Of a stretch of DNA of 64,000 nucleotides, positions 11,409-22,862 are shown piece by piece. The stretch comes from Azadirachta indica (lineage: Eukaryota; Streptophyta; Magnoliopsida; Sapindales; Meliaceae): positions 5,718,871 to 5,782,870 of the forward strand of contig CM040451.1 in the NCBI GenBank assembly GCA_022749755.1. The letters run 5' to 3'. A program made the translations under genes and the position numbers. Numbering within the stretch: the first letter of the stretch is position 1; every line of letters begins with the position of its first letter. The notes under the pieces are model-generated. The model ran no database searches. It was not told where the DNA came from and saw only the letters and a program-made list of their open reading frames with translations.

Positions 11409-12636
11409 AGAGATAAGATCAAGAGTGATGCCAAATACTATGTGTGGGATGACCCATACTTATGGAAGCATTATGCAGATCAAGTGATAAGAAGGTGCGT
11501 TCCTGAAAATGAAATTATTGCTATTCTTACCTTTGCCATTCTTATGCTTGTGAAGATCACTTTGGAGCTAAGAGAACAACAAGAAAAATACTAGAATGTG
11601 TTTTTTAGTGGCCATCTTTATTTCGAGATTCATACTCTTTTTGTGAGTCATGCGATCACTGCCAAAAGACGGGTAATATATCTCAAAAGAATGAGATGCC
11701 ACAAACCCATATACTATTTTGCGAAATATTTGATGTTTGGGGCATTGATTTCATGGGACTGTTCCCTATATCTTTTAGCTATGTTTATATTTTGCTTGTT
11801 GTTGATTATGTCTCAAAATGGGTAAAAGCTAAAGCTACCAGGACTAATGCTTCTAAAGTTGTTACAGATTTTATCAAGTCTAACATATTCTCTAGGTTTA
11901 GAATTCCAAGAGCTCTAATAAGTGATCGAGGCACTCACTTTTGCAATCGGACTGTGGAGGCTTTGCTGAGAAAATACCATGTGACTGACAAGGTGTCAAC
12001 TGCCTATCATTCGTAAACTAGTGGACAAGCGAAAGTGTCCAATCGAGAGATCAAGTCCATCCTTGAAAAGACGGTCAATCCAAGTAGAAAAGATTGGAGT
12101 TTGCGCTTGGATGATGCCTTATGGGCGTATAGAACTGCATATAAGACGCCCATTGGTATGTCACCTTATCGGTTAGTGTTTGGAAAACCATGCCACCTTC
12201 TAGTTGAGTTAAAGCACAAGGCTTATTGGGCAATCAAGCATTTCAACATAAAAATGGATGATAATGGAGAACACAGAAAATTGCAACTACAAGAGTTAGA
12301 GGAAATCAAAATGATGCCTATGAGAGTGCAAGGATTTACAAGGAAAAGACGAAGGCTTTTCATGACAAGATGATCTCTAGGAAGGAATTTAAAGTTGGTC
12401 AAAAAGTCCTTCTCTACCATTCACGCCGTCGTTTGTTTTCAAGTAAGTTGCGTTCTCGTTGGATTGGACCTTTTGTTGTTACTAGTGTTTTTTCTTATGG
12501 TGCAGTTGAAATTCGAAGTTTAGCAACTTCCAAAGTGTTCAAGGTGAATGGACATAGACTTAAGCCTTTCTATGAAGGTGTACAAGTAGAGAATGTGGCA
12601 CAATTAGACCTTGAAGATCCAATTTATACTGATTGA
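11409..12636 (+). pseudogene. pol: A1 integrase
   Basis: Integrase would insert the element DNA. The zinc-binding HHCC part (11410-11690) is scrambled by frameshifts. The core shows GIDFMG (first catalytic Asp) and ISDRGTHF (second). At the third position the catalytic Glu of the usual GQAEVSN is Lys (AAA, 12032-12034), and a TAA stop lies just before it (12014-12016). The C-terminal part is in another frame (12035-12373, then 12370-12636) with [20 protein letters not shown] and FKVNGHRLKPFYEG. It is inactive for several independent reasons. Confidence 0.9.
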
Positions 12637-14211
12637 TAAAGGGAGCACTAAGTCGAGCTAACGACAATAAATAAAAGCACTACTTCGGAGGCAACCCAAG
12701 GGGAGTTCCTTTTTCTTTTTCTTCTCATTTTCGCATTTATATTTTGGTTATTTTTGCTTTTTCCTTGCATTTCACCTTGCACTGGGGACAATGTAAGTTT
12801 TAAGTGTGGGGGAAGGATGTAGGTTGTGTTTTAAATTTTTTTTTTTTTTAAAAAAAGATAGTTATTGCTCTTTATTTTTGAAGAATTTTGGTTGTATATG
12901 TCATGAGCAAGATGAATTAAGCTTGAAAAAATTCATAGCATGATTGAATAAGTAATCTTCCAGCTTAAAATTAGATGGTCTAGTTATTTTCCTTGAGAAT
13001 GGTAGTGACTGAATTCAGTAGACAAAAGCTCATGAGATTTTGAGCCTTTAGATTGACACATCCATATTAGTTTCATTATTTTTTTTCATGTGAAATATTC
13101 TTCCATGGATTTGTTTTTCTAGATCTTGCTTTGATTCTCTTTGAGGTCATATCGATACATGCATGCACGATTATGATTGAGGCCCCTTTTTGTTTTAAAC
13201 TATTTAAGCCAAATAGCCTACCTTGTAATTATTGTTTTTCCCTTTGTTAAACACCTTTGAGCTTTATTGGCTTTTGTCTTTGAGAGCCCACATTACAAAC
13301 TTTAAACCTGAAAAATAATGTCTTCATCCAAGCCGTAGAGCTAGTGGAGTGTTGTTCATCATTATGACATATATGGGTGTGCAAGAAATAAATGTGGGGT
13401 TGTCTAGATTTGTGGTGTGGTTATTACTGGTGAAATGAAACATGGTTTCAATCTCAATTTGTGAGTTTTATTGTTAAAAAAAAAGAAAAAAAAGGGTGAT
13501 GGAGGAAATTGCTTTGATGTTGCAAATTATCCATGTTCATAATCCCTCCTAAAATTCTAAGAAAGGGGTCTGTTTATCCATGTATATACCAAGGTGGAAG
13601 CTAGCTTTGCAAAGCATTGTTTTCTGCAGAGACGAAAAGTGTTCCTTTGATTGGTCTCCTTTTCAATGCAAGATTTTCTCGTGGTTTAAATGCTTTGCAG
13701 CCAAATTGAAGAAGTTGCTGAATGGAGTGATTGGTTTTACATGTCTTGTGCATTTGAGCTTGAGTTGATTCATTTTGACTCCACTAGTTTTAACAGCTTT
13801 TGAGCCATTTTCCCAAATATTTCCCACCTTGATCCTAAACCCCGTTACAACCCTTGAAAAGTCCTCATGATTCATGTTATGTTTGTGACCCCGGTGGTGA
13901 AGAATGAGAAGAGATGCAAGCTTATAGTAGATCATTTTCAATGGAATGAATTTGAGTGCAAAACTTACCTTACAAACACATGAGAGTTGAGTGTTTATTT
14001 CTATGAGGGTCTACTAATTTAGTTTATTCCATCTTCTAGTGAAAATGCTTGCTAATTAATTGTAAGTTGTTTAAGAATGTTTCTTCTTGGTGTGCTATGA
14101 GTTTTGAAGAGCTTGGTTGTTCTTTGTTGATGGTGTTGTAACCTCACTATCTTTGGGAAAGTGAATTTGAGTTTTGCCCGAGGACGAGCGAGAGCTAAGT
14201 GTGGTGGAATT
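12637..14211 (+). other. A1 3' untranslated region and polypurine tract
   Basis: After integrase the sequence shows CGGAGGCAACCCAAGGGGAG (12690-12709), then TTTAAGTGTGGGGGAAGGATG near 12800, both typical of Athila 3' regions. The last 60 bp contain GAGGACGAGCGAGAGCTAAG and GTGTGGTGGAATT directly before the LTR; the latter is the likely polypurine tract. Short open frames at 13580-13768 and 13663-13941 show no env-like features. No gene is supported in these 1.6 kb. Confidence 0.7.
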
Positions 14212-15501
14212 TGATAAGAATGCAGAATGCCATATTTTTCTCCCTTAATTTTCTAGTTCTTTATGTTTATTTAGTTCTTAAATGTACTCATTATTCTCAT
14301 ATTTTGATTCAGGATGCAAATGAAGACATTAAGTGCAAAACGAAGCTAATTGCAGGATTTTGGACAGTTTTGACATGGCTTCGTAATCTGGGCATAACTT
14401 TTTCATCCAAGCTCGAATTAAAATGATTTAAGATGCTGTAGAGTGTCAAGAAAAGGGTCTACAACTTTTATGTTTTGAGTTTTGAGAGATTCCGATTGCA
14501 TCAAGGACGAATTTAGGCTTGAATTTGCCCCACCTGTGTGGTTGACGATCTGGAATGTTCCTTGACCCACAATTTTAATACATGGATTTAATGCCGTTTA
14601 TTTTTGGAAGTTTTCATATCTTTTGCATGGAAATTACAGCTGAAATCACCGTCCTCCTATTTACATTAAGATTTTATTTTGTTTTTAATATTTTTCCTTA
14701 ATTAGTCAAATTTTAATATTTTTATTTTAAGAGATTTGGTAGAATTCTAGGAAGTGAATTTTGTGTTTAAAAAGGAGGAGAAATCATGAGACAGGGGACC
14801 CCCCCTCTCTCTTCCTCTCTTCTCTTCTCTACTTTTTCTTTCAAATTGTCATCATGGTCCTGCGTAATTAAACTTTTATAATTAGTCAAAGGAAACGGAA
14901 GCCTCGGAATTAATAAAACTGTGAGATTTAATTTGATTCTTATTGTTTAATTTATGCTTGAATAATGAATGTTCTTCTGAGCCTATTTTCATAATTGTTT
15001 CGTTTAATTACTATGAGGCCTACTAGTTTATTATTTGTTGCAATCTACTGTCAAGCCAAATATCAAATCCGTAATTGTTTGATTCCTCTGATTGGTGAAG
15101 CAAGTAGGATTTAATGATTTACTGCGTCAGAAATTATTAAATCTTAGAAGAATGTTCGACTAAACCGCTTGCGCTTGCGTTGTTTAGATTAATTGGTCTT
15201 TCTAATTCTTAAAGCTGCTACTAAATTAAACCTTTAGAACTTTTCTTGGGTTATTTAGTAATTAGGGTTGATCAGATCGCTTATTTTCTAATTAACTACA
15301 ACTAAGAAGAGATAGGAAAAATATCTCCAACAGTGAAATTCAAAGTGTAAATTGATATATTCCAATATCGATGATCAGTTGTAAAATTCCGATGGTAGAT
15401 GTTGACTTAGACCATGTTTGATTCTTTTGATTGATTTTGATATTCAAATTTGAGTTGTTTCTTAATTGTTTTCTTAAAACTGTTTTCCTTATATTTAAAC
15501 C

Positions 15502-15533
<32 letters not shown>

Positions 15534-15662
15534 AATTGCTTGTTCACATAGCCATAAAATTAGGTTAAATACTCTCCATGGGAACGATCCTTACTCGCAC
15601 CACTACATGTATCTTGTTTAAGAGTTTAGATTTTACTTTTAATTGCCCACGACAGCAAACCA
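14212..15662 (+). repeat. A1 3' LTR
   Basis: A complete 1451-bp LTR from TGATAAGAATGCAG to ...AGCAAACCA. It is the reference for the truncated 5' LTR. A possible TATA region is TTTAAAAAGGA near 14767, followed by a CT-rich stretch at 14806-14840. It ends against T1 sequence (ATATCAACCTTAAAAGG), which in T4 is uninterrupted near 60083, so the 3' edge of the insertion is well defined. Confidence 0.9.
15508..15533. repeat. Poly-C run of 26 in the A1 3' LTR
   Basis: Twenty-six consecutive C lie in the A1 3' LTR. The corresponding places in the two tandem units of the 5' LTR have only short, interrupted C runs (near 6774 and 6918). It may be true slippage or a sequencing/assembly effect. Confidence 0.95.
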
Positions 15663-17463
15663 ATATCAACCTTAAAAGGATCTCAAAAATCTCAAAAAAT
15701 TGTTTATCATACTTATTTTCTTTTAAATGGTGCGGATAAAAAATTGGAGGCCTATAAGGCTCAATCGCCTTATGGAGCGATAGAGTAGAAGCTAAATCAT
15801 TCTCTTCGCTCTTTTCGGAATGCTTAGAAGGTTACGGATCTTTAGCTTGTTCTTCTTTGGAAACTTCTTTCTCCCCATTTTCTGCATCAAGTGGTAAATC
15901 ATTAGAATTTTCATTATCAAAATGTTTGTTAATAATTTTACCACTTCGCAAGACTGCAACAGCTTTTGTTTACTTGGGTTGGCTAGGTAGCTTTTCTTTT
16001 TGATGTCCTTGCATGTGTTCTGCAAGTTGCCCAACTTGCATTTCTACCCTCTTCATAGATGCTTCTAAGGAATCCAACCTTTAACTATGTCTCTCATGGT
16101 TTTTTTTATTGACTTGAATAAAGGTGTTCAAGCTCTCCTCCAATGTTGGTCTTCTAGGTTGTTCAGGAGGTATTGCTTGGATTTGATGTTGAATTGGCCT
16201 TGAGTTTTGAGCGTATGTTGGATTGTTATTAGTCTTCCAAGAGAAATTTGGATGATTTCTTCAACCTGAGTTATACATGTTTGCAAAAGAATCATGTCTT
16301 GGCCTAAGTTGGTAAGACTACATCAAATTAGCTTGTTCTTGTTCACCACCTATGTAAGAATCACAAGACAAAGAACAAGTGTTAGCCTTATGCCCATAAA
16401 TACCACAAATTCCACATACCTTATGAGTTGGCTGATTATTGGTTGTAAGGAGTTTGACTTGCTTAGTCAATTCAGTAAGTTGCATTGTCATTTTATTGTT
16501 GGAGCTTAAATCATACACCCCAACTCTCCTTCCTCTTGCACTCTTTTGTTGCGAATTAGCACCCAACATTTCATATAGCTCATATGCCTCTTCTGCGGTC
16601 TTTTCTTCCATGGCTCCACCGGCGGCATTATCAACCGTGTATTGACATTGTTGCGTCAATCCATCATAAAAAAATTGGTTTTGTAGCTGCAGCAAAAAAT
16701 GATGGTGAGGACATTGGATAAGAAGCATCTTGAATCTATCCCATGCTTCATGGAAAGGCTCTCCCTCCATTTGAGAAAAAGTAGCAATTTTAGTCCTTAA
16801 CTAGGTGGTCTTTTAGTAAGAATAGAATTTGCCATAAATTTGTTGTAAACCGCTTCCCATGTAGTTACAGATGGTCTTTTAGCTCTATCTTTCAACATAT
16901 AGAGAAAACACCTCATCTAAGTTGATCCTCGATTAATCCTTGCAAAGAAAAAGTTTGCACTGTCACATAAAGTCCCCAATGAAAATCAAAAGGTTTTCGT
17001 TAAGAATTCCACAAAAAGAGGGCAACATAGAATAATATATGTTTTTTATCTTATAATTTCATGCAACATCCTCCAATTGTCTGCAAGATGTAGAAGTACT
17101 AACGATTGGCCTTGCATACTCCTTCATCACCCTTTGTCTTTTGGCTACTTTCGTTGTTTGGGGCTCCATGCTTACTATTTCCTCAACAATTTCTTCTTCG
17201 TGTTCAGTACATAATTGATATTCTTCAACTAGTTGTCTCAAGTTCTCCCTTATTCTTAGAATCTTATCCCTTTTCTCCCCAAAATCTCCACTTAGAGAAT
17301 TGTCACCGTGCATGTACCTAATGAAAGAAAAAAAAATTTAAGTTACAAAGAAACAAAATAAAATAGCAATAAATGAAACACTCACAACAAATGAAACACT
17401 CAAAACAAACCAAAAAAAAAAAATAGCACCAAAGAAAACAAATATAGAATTTAAACACAAATT
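15663..17463 (-). pseudogene. gag: T1 gag and start of gag-protease linker
   Basis: On the minus strand this is the 5' coding part of T1, cut off at 15663 by A1. The N-terminal segment (17313-17059) has KILRIRENLRQLVEEY. The capsid region is broken between 17000 and 16771. The open part (16770-16318) has EGEPFHEAWDRFKMLLIQCP and the zinc knuckle CGICGIYGHKANTC (CX2CX4HX4C). Linker pieces follow at 16034-15792. The layout matches T2 and T4, which confirms one family. Gag would form the particle core; here stops and frameshifts prevent it. Confidence 0.85.
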
Positions 17464-17480
17464 CTCCGGCAACGGCGCCA
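17464..17480 (-). promoter_or_regulatory. T1 primer-binding site for tRNA-Asp
   Basis: On the minus strand TGGCGCCGTTGCCGGAG matches the complement of the tRNA-Asp 3' end for its first 15 bases or so. It lies six bases after the 5' LTR end at 17487. Confidence 0.9.
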
Positions 17481-17746
17481 AAAACTTGATGTACAAATTT
17501 TAAATGCTCGAAAGTGCACGAATCATTAATAGTTAACGATAAGTTCACACGAGGTCGATCTCTCATGAAATTGTAATGGTTTAAATCCTTATTGTTTCCT
17601 ATTAATTATTAATTTAAGCAAACATAAAATCATAAATACTCTAATGCAATCAAATGACAATTTCAAATTATTTCAATTGAAGTGATTAAATAGATAAATT
17701 ATAAGAACTTAAAATTTATAAAATTCTGTTGAATTCAATAAAATTA

Positions 17747-18517
17747 TGATACTTGATAATGAGGGTTTGTGTGGGGATTTAGGTTTTTTACTAAATATGG
17801 ATTGAAATAAGTTCTCTTCCTAAGGTTTACAACAAATGGAATACAGAAACGCCACCCTAATTTACTGCCAAAGGTTGTAGAACTCAAAATAATACTCACC
17901 ACTCTATGAAAATTTTTCAAGAGATACAGAGTATAAAACACAAAAATTTTAATTAAACTCAACTCAAAACAACTTGATTCCAATACTACAAGCTTAAAAC
18001 CTTTATATAGACTCTTACAAGAAAGGAAATGTCAAAGATTAGGCCAACAACCCTCAGAAATTTCAATGATTAGGCCAACAACCATTACCTAACTTTGACA
18101 AATGAATACAAACATTTAAAATTCTTTGAAAATAACCAAAACAGTTAAGACTTTGAATTACAACTCACCAAATCCTTTTATCATCTAGAAATTAAACAAA
18201 ACAAATTGAATTTAAGCTAAAAAATCTTTGAATTCCGTGCATCTTGATTTTGCTTTGAAAATAAACATGTTGTGAAGAAGTTATCATAACTTTTTCTAGA
18301 GAACTCCAAATGCTAAACCGTAAAATTTTATAGAAAGCTTACTTCTTTAACTTGCTAGTGGCACTAACTTCATGCTGAAATATTACTTCAGTAAATACAA
18401 TTTTAATTCCGAAATTACCTCTCTGACAGTGTCTTCATAATTTAGTAAATTAGAGTAATCTTCTTGAACATATTGTCACTTAAGTTCTGCTCTTGATAAT
18501 CGGACACTCCTGTGTCA
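17747..18517 (-). repeat. H1 3' LTR
   Basis: This 771-bp LTR reads on the minus strand TGACACAGGAGTGTCC ... AAGTATCA. A TATA-like TCTATATAAAGG lies at about 18001-18012 (minus). The first 25 or so codons' worth of sequence at its start still continue the pol frame (stop at 18442). Confidence 0.93.
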
Positions 18518-19632
18518 ATCTCCCCCGGTTGAAGAAGACTCATTCTTGAGTCTATATTGTTGTTATCCTCATAGTATGGAGATAAATCCGAAAAGTTGAA
18601 TGTAGATGAAACCCAATAACTTTTTGGTGACTCGATCAGCATTTTCTCCAATTTTTTGCAATATCTTAAATGGTCCATCAGCTTTAGGTTTGAGTTTAAC
18701 ATATTTTCCAGGTGAAAAACGTGTTTTTCGAAGATGTATCCAAACCAAATCTCTTTCCTTGAACTCGACATGCTTGCGATGTTTGTTTGCAGAAAGTCGA
18801 TACATCTTATTTTGTTTCAAAATTCTGTCACGAACTTGCTCATAAAGCTTTTTGATACTCGTAACTCTTTCTTCAGCATCTCCACTAAAATGTTGATGAA
18901 TTGGAAGTGGAATTAAATCCATTGGGCTGATAGGATTTTTACCATAAACTACCTCAAAAGGACTTTGACCAGTAGATTGGTTAGTTGATCGATCATAGGC
19001 AAATTCAATTTGAGCCAAAATAACATCCCATTGTCTGATATTCTTACCAACATAACTTCATAAGAGATTTCCTAAACTCCGATTTGTCACTTTTATTTGA
19101 CCATCAGTTCGAGGATAATGAGAAGAGCTAAAATTAAGACTAGTGTCAAGTTTTCTCCATAGCGTTCGCCAAAAGTGACTCAAAAACCATGCAGCTTTGC
19201 TACCTCTTTAAAATACAAATCAGCCACATTAGAGGCATCCGCTGTTTTGTTGCATGAAATAAAATGAGCCATTTTAGAAAACCTATCCACCACCACCATC
19301 ATGACAGAATCTTTATTTCTTTGAGTTCTTGGTAACCCAACAATAAAATCTGGACAAAAATCTTCCCATGGAGTGTTAGGTACTGGTAATGGAATATACA
19401 AACCCGTATTTTGTTCAGGACTTTTTGCAACACGGCAGATCTTACACCTTTCCACATGCTTCACTACATCGCATCCCATCTTTGGCCCAAAAAACTTATC
19501 TTTCAAGAGAGCAAGTGTTTTATCTCTACCAAAGTGACCTCCAACACAACTGTCATAAGTTTCCATGATAATAGACTCTCTTAAAGAACACTGAGGAATG
19601 CATAAACAATTACCTTTAATGAGATAGCCCTC
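18442..19632 (-). pseudogene. pol: H1 integrase with catalytic deletion
   Basis: On the minus strand, after a stop at 19633-19635, integrase begins with GYLIKGN and a zinc-binding region METYDSCVGGHFGRDKTL ... CKICRVAKSP, in which the first zinc His appears as Tyr. The first catalytic Asp is in PDFIVGLPRTQRNKDS. At about 19186, 37 bp present in H2 (46044-46080 region) are deleted, removing the stretch with the second Asp and shifting the frame. The C-terminal part (19018-18569) has FAYDRSTNQSTGQSPFEVVYG and RKHVEFKERDLVWIHLRK. The end of the frame runs through the polypurine tract into the 3' LTR. No chromodomain is seen. Confidence 0.9.
18518..18533 (-). other. H1 polypurine tract overlapping the pol frame
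   Basis: On the minus strand CAACCGGGGGAGAT directly precedes the 3' LTR. Such a tract primes plus-strand DNA synthesis. It is also read as codons for QPGE in the frame that ends at 18442, so tract and coding sequence overlap. Confidence 0.8.
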
Positions 19633-19878
19633 TTACCGCAAGAATTGCTTGTAAGGATAACTTTTACATTCTGCCCATATCTTGCCGAAGTCTGGATCAC
19701 TTGCATATAATTCCTTCACGACTTCAAAGCCTATGACTTTCACTTGCATTGAGGATAGCAAGGAAAGTTTTTGGCTAAATGCATCAGCTACAACATTTTG
19801 AACTCCAGATTTGTGCTTGATGGTGAAGTTGAAAGCTTGAAGAAATTCAACCCATCCAGCATGTCTTCGATTTAGCTT

Positions 19879-21666
19879 TTATTGGCTATTGATGAATTTT
19901 AATGCCTCATGATTTGAATAGAGAACAAATAGTTTTGAAAGAAGATATTGACTCCAATGAGCCAAAGAGCGACAGATTGCATACAATTCCTTATCGTAAG
20001 TAAAATATTTCTTGCGAGATTCATTTAGTTTCTCACTGAAGAAAGCAATTGGTTTGTTTCGTTGGCTCAAAACACCACCAAGTCCAATATTTGATGCATT
20101 ACATTCAACTTCGAACACTTGGTTAAAATTTGGAAGTGAAAGAATGGGTGCTTGAGTTACCTTAGTTTTGATAGTGTCAAAGCTCCTTTGTGCTTCTTCT
20201 GTCCACTTGAAAGCTTCTCTCTTAATATACTCAGTAACTGGAGCAACAATTGTGCTAAATCTTTTAATAAAACGCCGATAAAATGATACAAGGCCATGAA
20301 AACTTCGAATATCATGCAAAGACTTAGACGTTGGCCAATTGAGGATTGCTTCTAACTTGCTAAAATTCATCTTGATGCCTTCTTTAGATACAACATAGCC
20401 TAAAAAGACTATGCTGTTAGTAAAGAATTCACACTTCTTTAAATCAGCATATAGCTTTTGTTGTCGCAGTGTGTCGAACACTTGACAGAGATGGTTGACA
20501 TGTTGTTCTTCATCCTTGCTGCATACAAGAATATCATCAAAGTACACAACAACAAATTTTCTGATGAAAGGCTTGAAAACATGATTCATCAATTGCATAA
20601 AAGTACTTGGAGCATTAAAGAAACCAAAGGGCATCACCATCCATTCGTAAAGCCCATTTCGAGTTTTAAAAGCAGTTTTCCATTCATCTCCAAGCCGCAT
20701 TCTGATTTGATGATAGCCACTCCAAATATCAATCTTTGAAAAGATTTTAGCCCCATGAAGTTGGTTGAAAAGATCATCTAGGCGTGGAATTGGAAAGCGA
20801 TAATCAACTGTTATCTTATTTACCACTCTACTATCAACATACATATGCCACAATCCATCTTTTTTTGATACTAAAAGTGCAGGAACAGCACAAGAACTCT
20901 TACTTTCTCGAACCAATCCCTTTGCAATCAGCTCATCAACTTGTGTTTGTAACTCTTCATGTTCTTTTGGACTCATTCGATAAGCCGCCTTGTTTGGTAG
21001 AACAGCTCCTAGTACAAGATCAATGCAATGTTGAATGTCTCTCATCGGAGGAAGTCCGGGTGGGATCTCCTCTGGAACAACATCATGAAACTCTTCAAGA
21101 AGTTGCTTCATGATTTGCGGTGGTTCATTACCATCCTCATTTTCCTCAAAGACAACTAGAACATAAACATCATTCCCTAAATTCAACTCCTTTCGACATT
21201 CCGATATGACAAGCAAATTGTTTCCCTCCCCTTTTACAGGTTTAGGAATATTTTCCATCTTCGACGGACCCAAAACTATCTTTGTTTCATCTTTAACAAA
21301 AGTATAAGTGTTTTTATACCCATCATGCATAACCTTGTTATCATATTGCCAAAGTCTTCCCAAAAGTAAATGACAAGCATCCATGGGCACAACATCACAC
21401 CAAACTTCATCCATATATTTTTTTCCAATTGAAAAAGAAACAAGACAACGTTTGTTTACCTTAATCTCACTGCCCTTTCGAAGCCAAGAAAGTTTGTATG
21501 GTTGAGGATGTTGCTCAGTTTTGAGGCATAACTTCTCCAACCATTTCAGTAGACACCACATTCTCAAAGCTGCCACCATCAATGATGACGTTACAAACCT
21601 TGCCATTAGAAGTACATCTTGTATGAAAAATGTTCTTTCACAACCAATCTTTTTCTTCAAATGCAA
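19879..21666 (-). pseudogene. pol: H1 protease-RT-RNase H
   Basis: This 595-codon minus frame is the longest in the window. Its first 40 or so residues are out of frame, because the protease site IIDGGS is read in the gag frame and a one-base insertion near 21540 joins the two. Protease continues with CHLLLGRLWQYD. RT shows [48 protein letters not shown] and an intact [17 protein letters not shown]. RNase H has CNASNIG (20098-20100) and YSNHEALK (19912-19914): both catalytic Asp are Asn. It ends at TAA 19879-19881, a stop also present in H2 at 38165-38167. Confidence 0.93.
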
Positions 21667-22837
21667 CGCTCAAACTTCGCCGCATAACAAGGAATTCCCC
21701 ATAATCAGCATATACAACATCATCTTCTTCTACTTCTTTTAGAACTTCAGCATCAAATTGTGGACCTCTATCAATTTCTTCATCAGCATCTTCTTCAACA
21801 AGTGTGATAATTTTGTGATTAGGACATTCAGAAGTAATATGCCCAACACCTTGACATTTGAAGCATCGTCGAGAATTTGTGCTTGGTTGCTGCTTAGAGC
21901 TAGTTCCCACATCATTCTTGGAAGGAATCTTGGTTGCTGATTTCCTAATAGAATTATTTCTGGAAATTGAGCTGTTCCCACGATTGGAAGTGATGTCACG
22001 AGCTAAAAAACGAGTACCACTCCCTCGTGCTTCTCTTTGATGCTTCTCCACCTTTGGAGCTAATCTACACACATCATTGTAGCTCCAATAAGATTGCAAT
22101 TGGACTATATTTCCAATTTCTGATCTTAATCCTTCTAAATAACGAGCAATTGTTTGTTCGTCCGGCTCAACAATATTACACTTCAACATAAGGTAATCAA
22201 ATTCAGCATTATATTCTTCCATAGATAGATCTTTTTGCTTGAAGTTGTGAAACTTTAAGAAAATATCTTGCCGATAATTTTTCGGTAAGTATTTTCGCTT
22301 GAGTTCCCTCTTCAACTTTTCCCAAATGACAATTTTACCTCTTCCTTCACGTACTCTTTGTCTCTTGAGATTTTCCCACCATAAAGATGCATGCTTCTTT
22401 AGCTTGATGGCAACAAGCTTCACCTTCATATACTCAGGAACATCCTTGAACTCAAAAGTTCATTCAATGGTGTAGAGCCAATCAACAAATTCTTCCGGCT
22501 ACATCCTTCCTTCAAAATCTGGAATATCAACTTTCATATTGAAATCTTTTTCAAAATGAAAGTTTCGTAATTCTCTTGGGCATGGGGGAGTGCTGCTGCC
22601 ACTTGACAAACGACTTAGAACATGGTGAAAAGGATTTAAACCCTCTTCCTCTTAACTGAGAGCTCCATGTACAAGTTCTATATACTGCTGAATTCTCTCT
22701 TGATTTTCAAATGCCACCAATCGTTATTGAAGTTGCTGGATTTACCTCCTGATTTCTGCCACTAGAGCATCACGAGGATCAGCTTGTGTGTTTGAAGGAC
22801 CTTCCTTAGATTGTTTTTGGCAATGACGGGTAGCCAT
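21638..22837 (-). pseudogene. gag: H1 gag
   Basis: The likely ATG is at 22837-22835 (MATRHCQKQSKEG), only about 10 bases after the primer site, as in H2. Stops break the first part. From 22429 the frame is open with KKHASLWWENLKRQRVREG, EYNAEFDYLMLKC, ARYLEGLRSEIGN and the zinc knuckle CFKCQGVGHITSEC (CX2CX4HX4C). The frame ends at EKDWL followed by TGA, where H2 has CGA (EDWLRKN), so the stop is a C-to-T change. Gag would package element RNA. Confidence 0.9.
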
Positions 22838-22847
22838 GGAATCTTGA

Positions 22848-22859
22848 GTTTTGATACCA
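22848..22859 (-). promoter_or_regulatory. H1 primer-binding site (initiator tRNA-Met type)
   Basis: On the minus strand TGGTATCAAAAC follows the 5' LTR after a few bases. It differs from the canonical TGGTATCAGAGC, seen intact in H2, at two places, both G-to-A. Confidence 0.85.
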
Positions 22860-22862
22860 AAT

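Larger units (their letters stand above)
6208..15662 (+). mobile_element. A1, Athila-type Ty3/gypsy retrotransposon, 5' LTR truncated
   Basis: A 9.5-kb element with order 5' LTR (partial), tRNA-Asp primer site, gag, protease, RT, RNase H, integrase, long 3' untranslated region and 3' LTR. The Athila assignment rests on the tRNA-Asp primer, the DLGAS protease site, the FMDDF RT motif and the spacer before the 3' LTR. It lies inside T1: T1 gag/protease sequence resumes at 15663. The left side is not a clean insertion edge, since the first 740 bp of the 5' LTR and a large part of T1 are gone. All genes are broken, so it cannot act on its own. Confidence 0.9.

Noticed and set aside
12637..14211. 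Possible env gene between A1 integrase and 3' LTR
   Set aside because: Some Athila elements carry env-like frames here, but I see only short frames (13580-13768, 13663-13941) without a signal/transmembrane pattern or continuity.
20458..21113. Plus-strand frames opposite H1 pol (also 21521-21742 and 21758-22040)
   Set aside because: They are antisense shadows of well-supported gag-pol domains on the minus strand.
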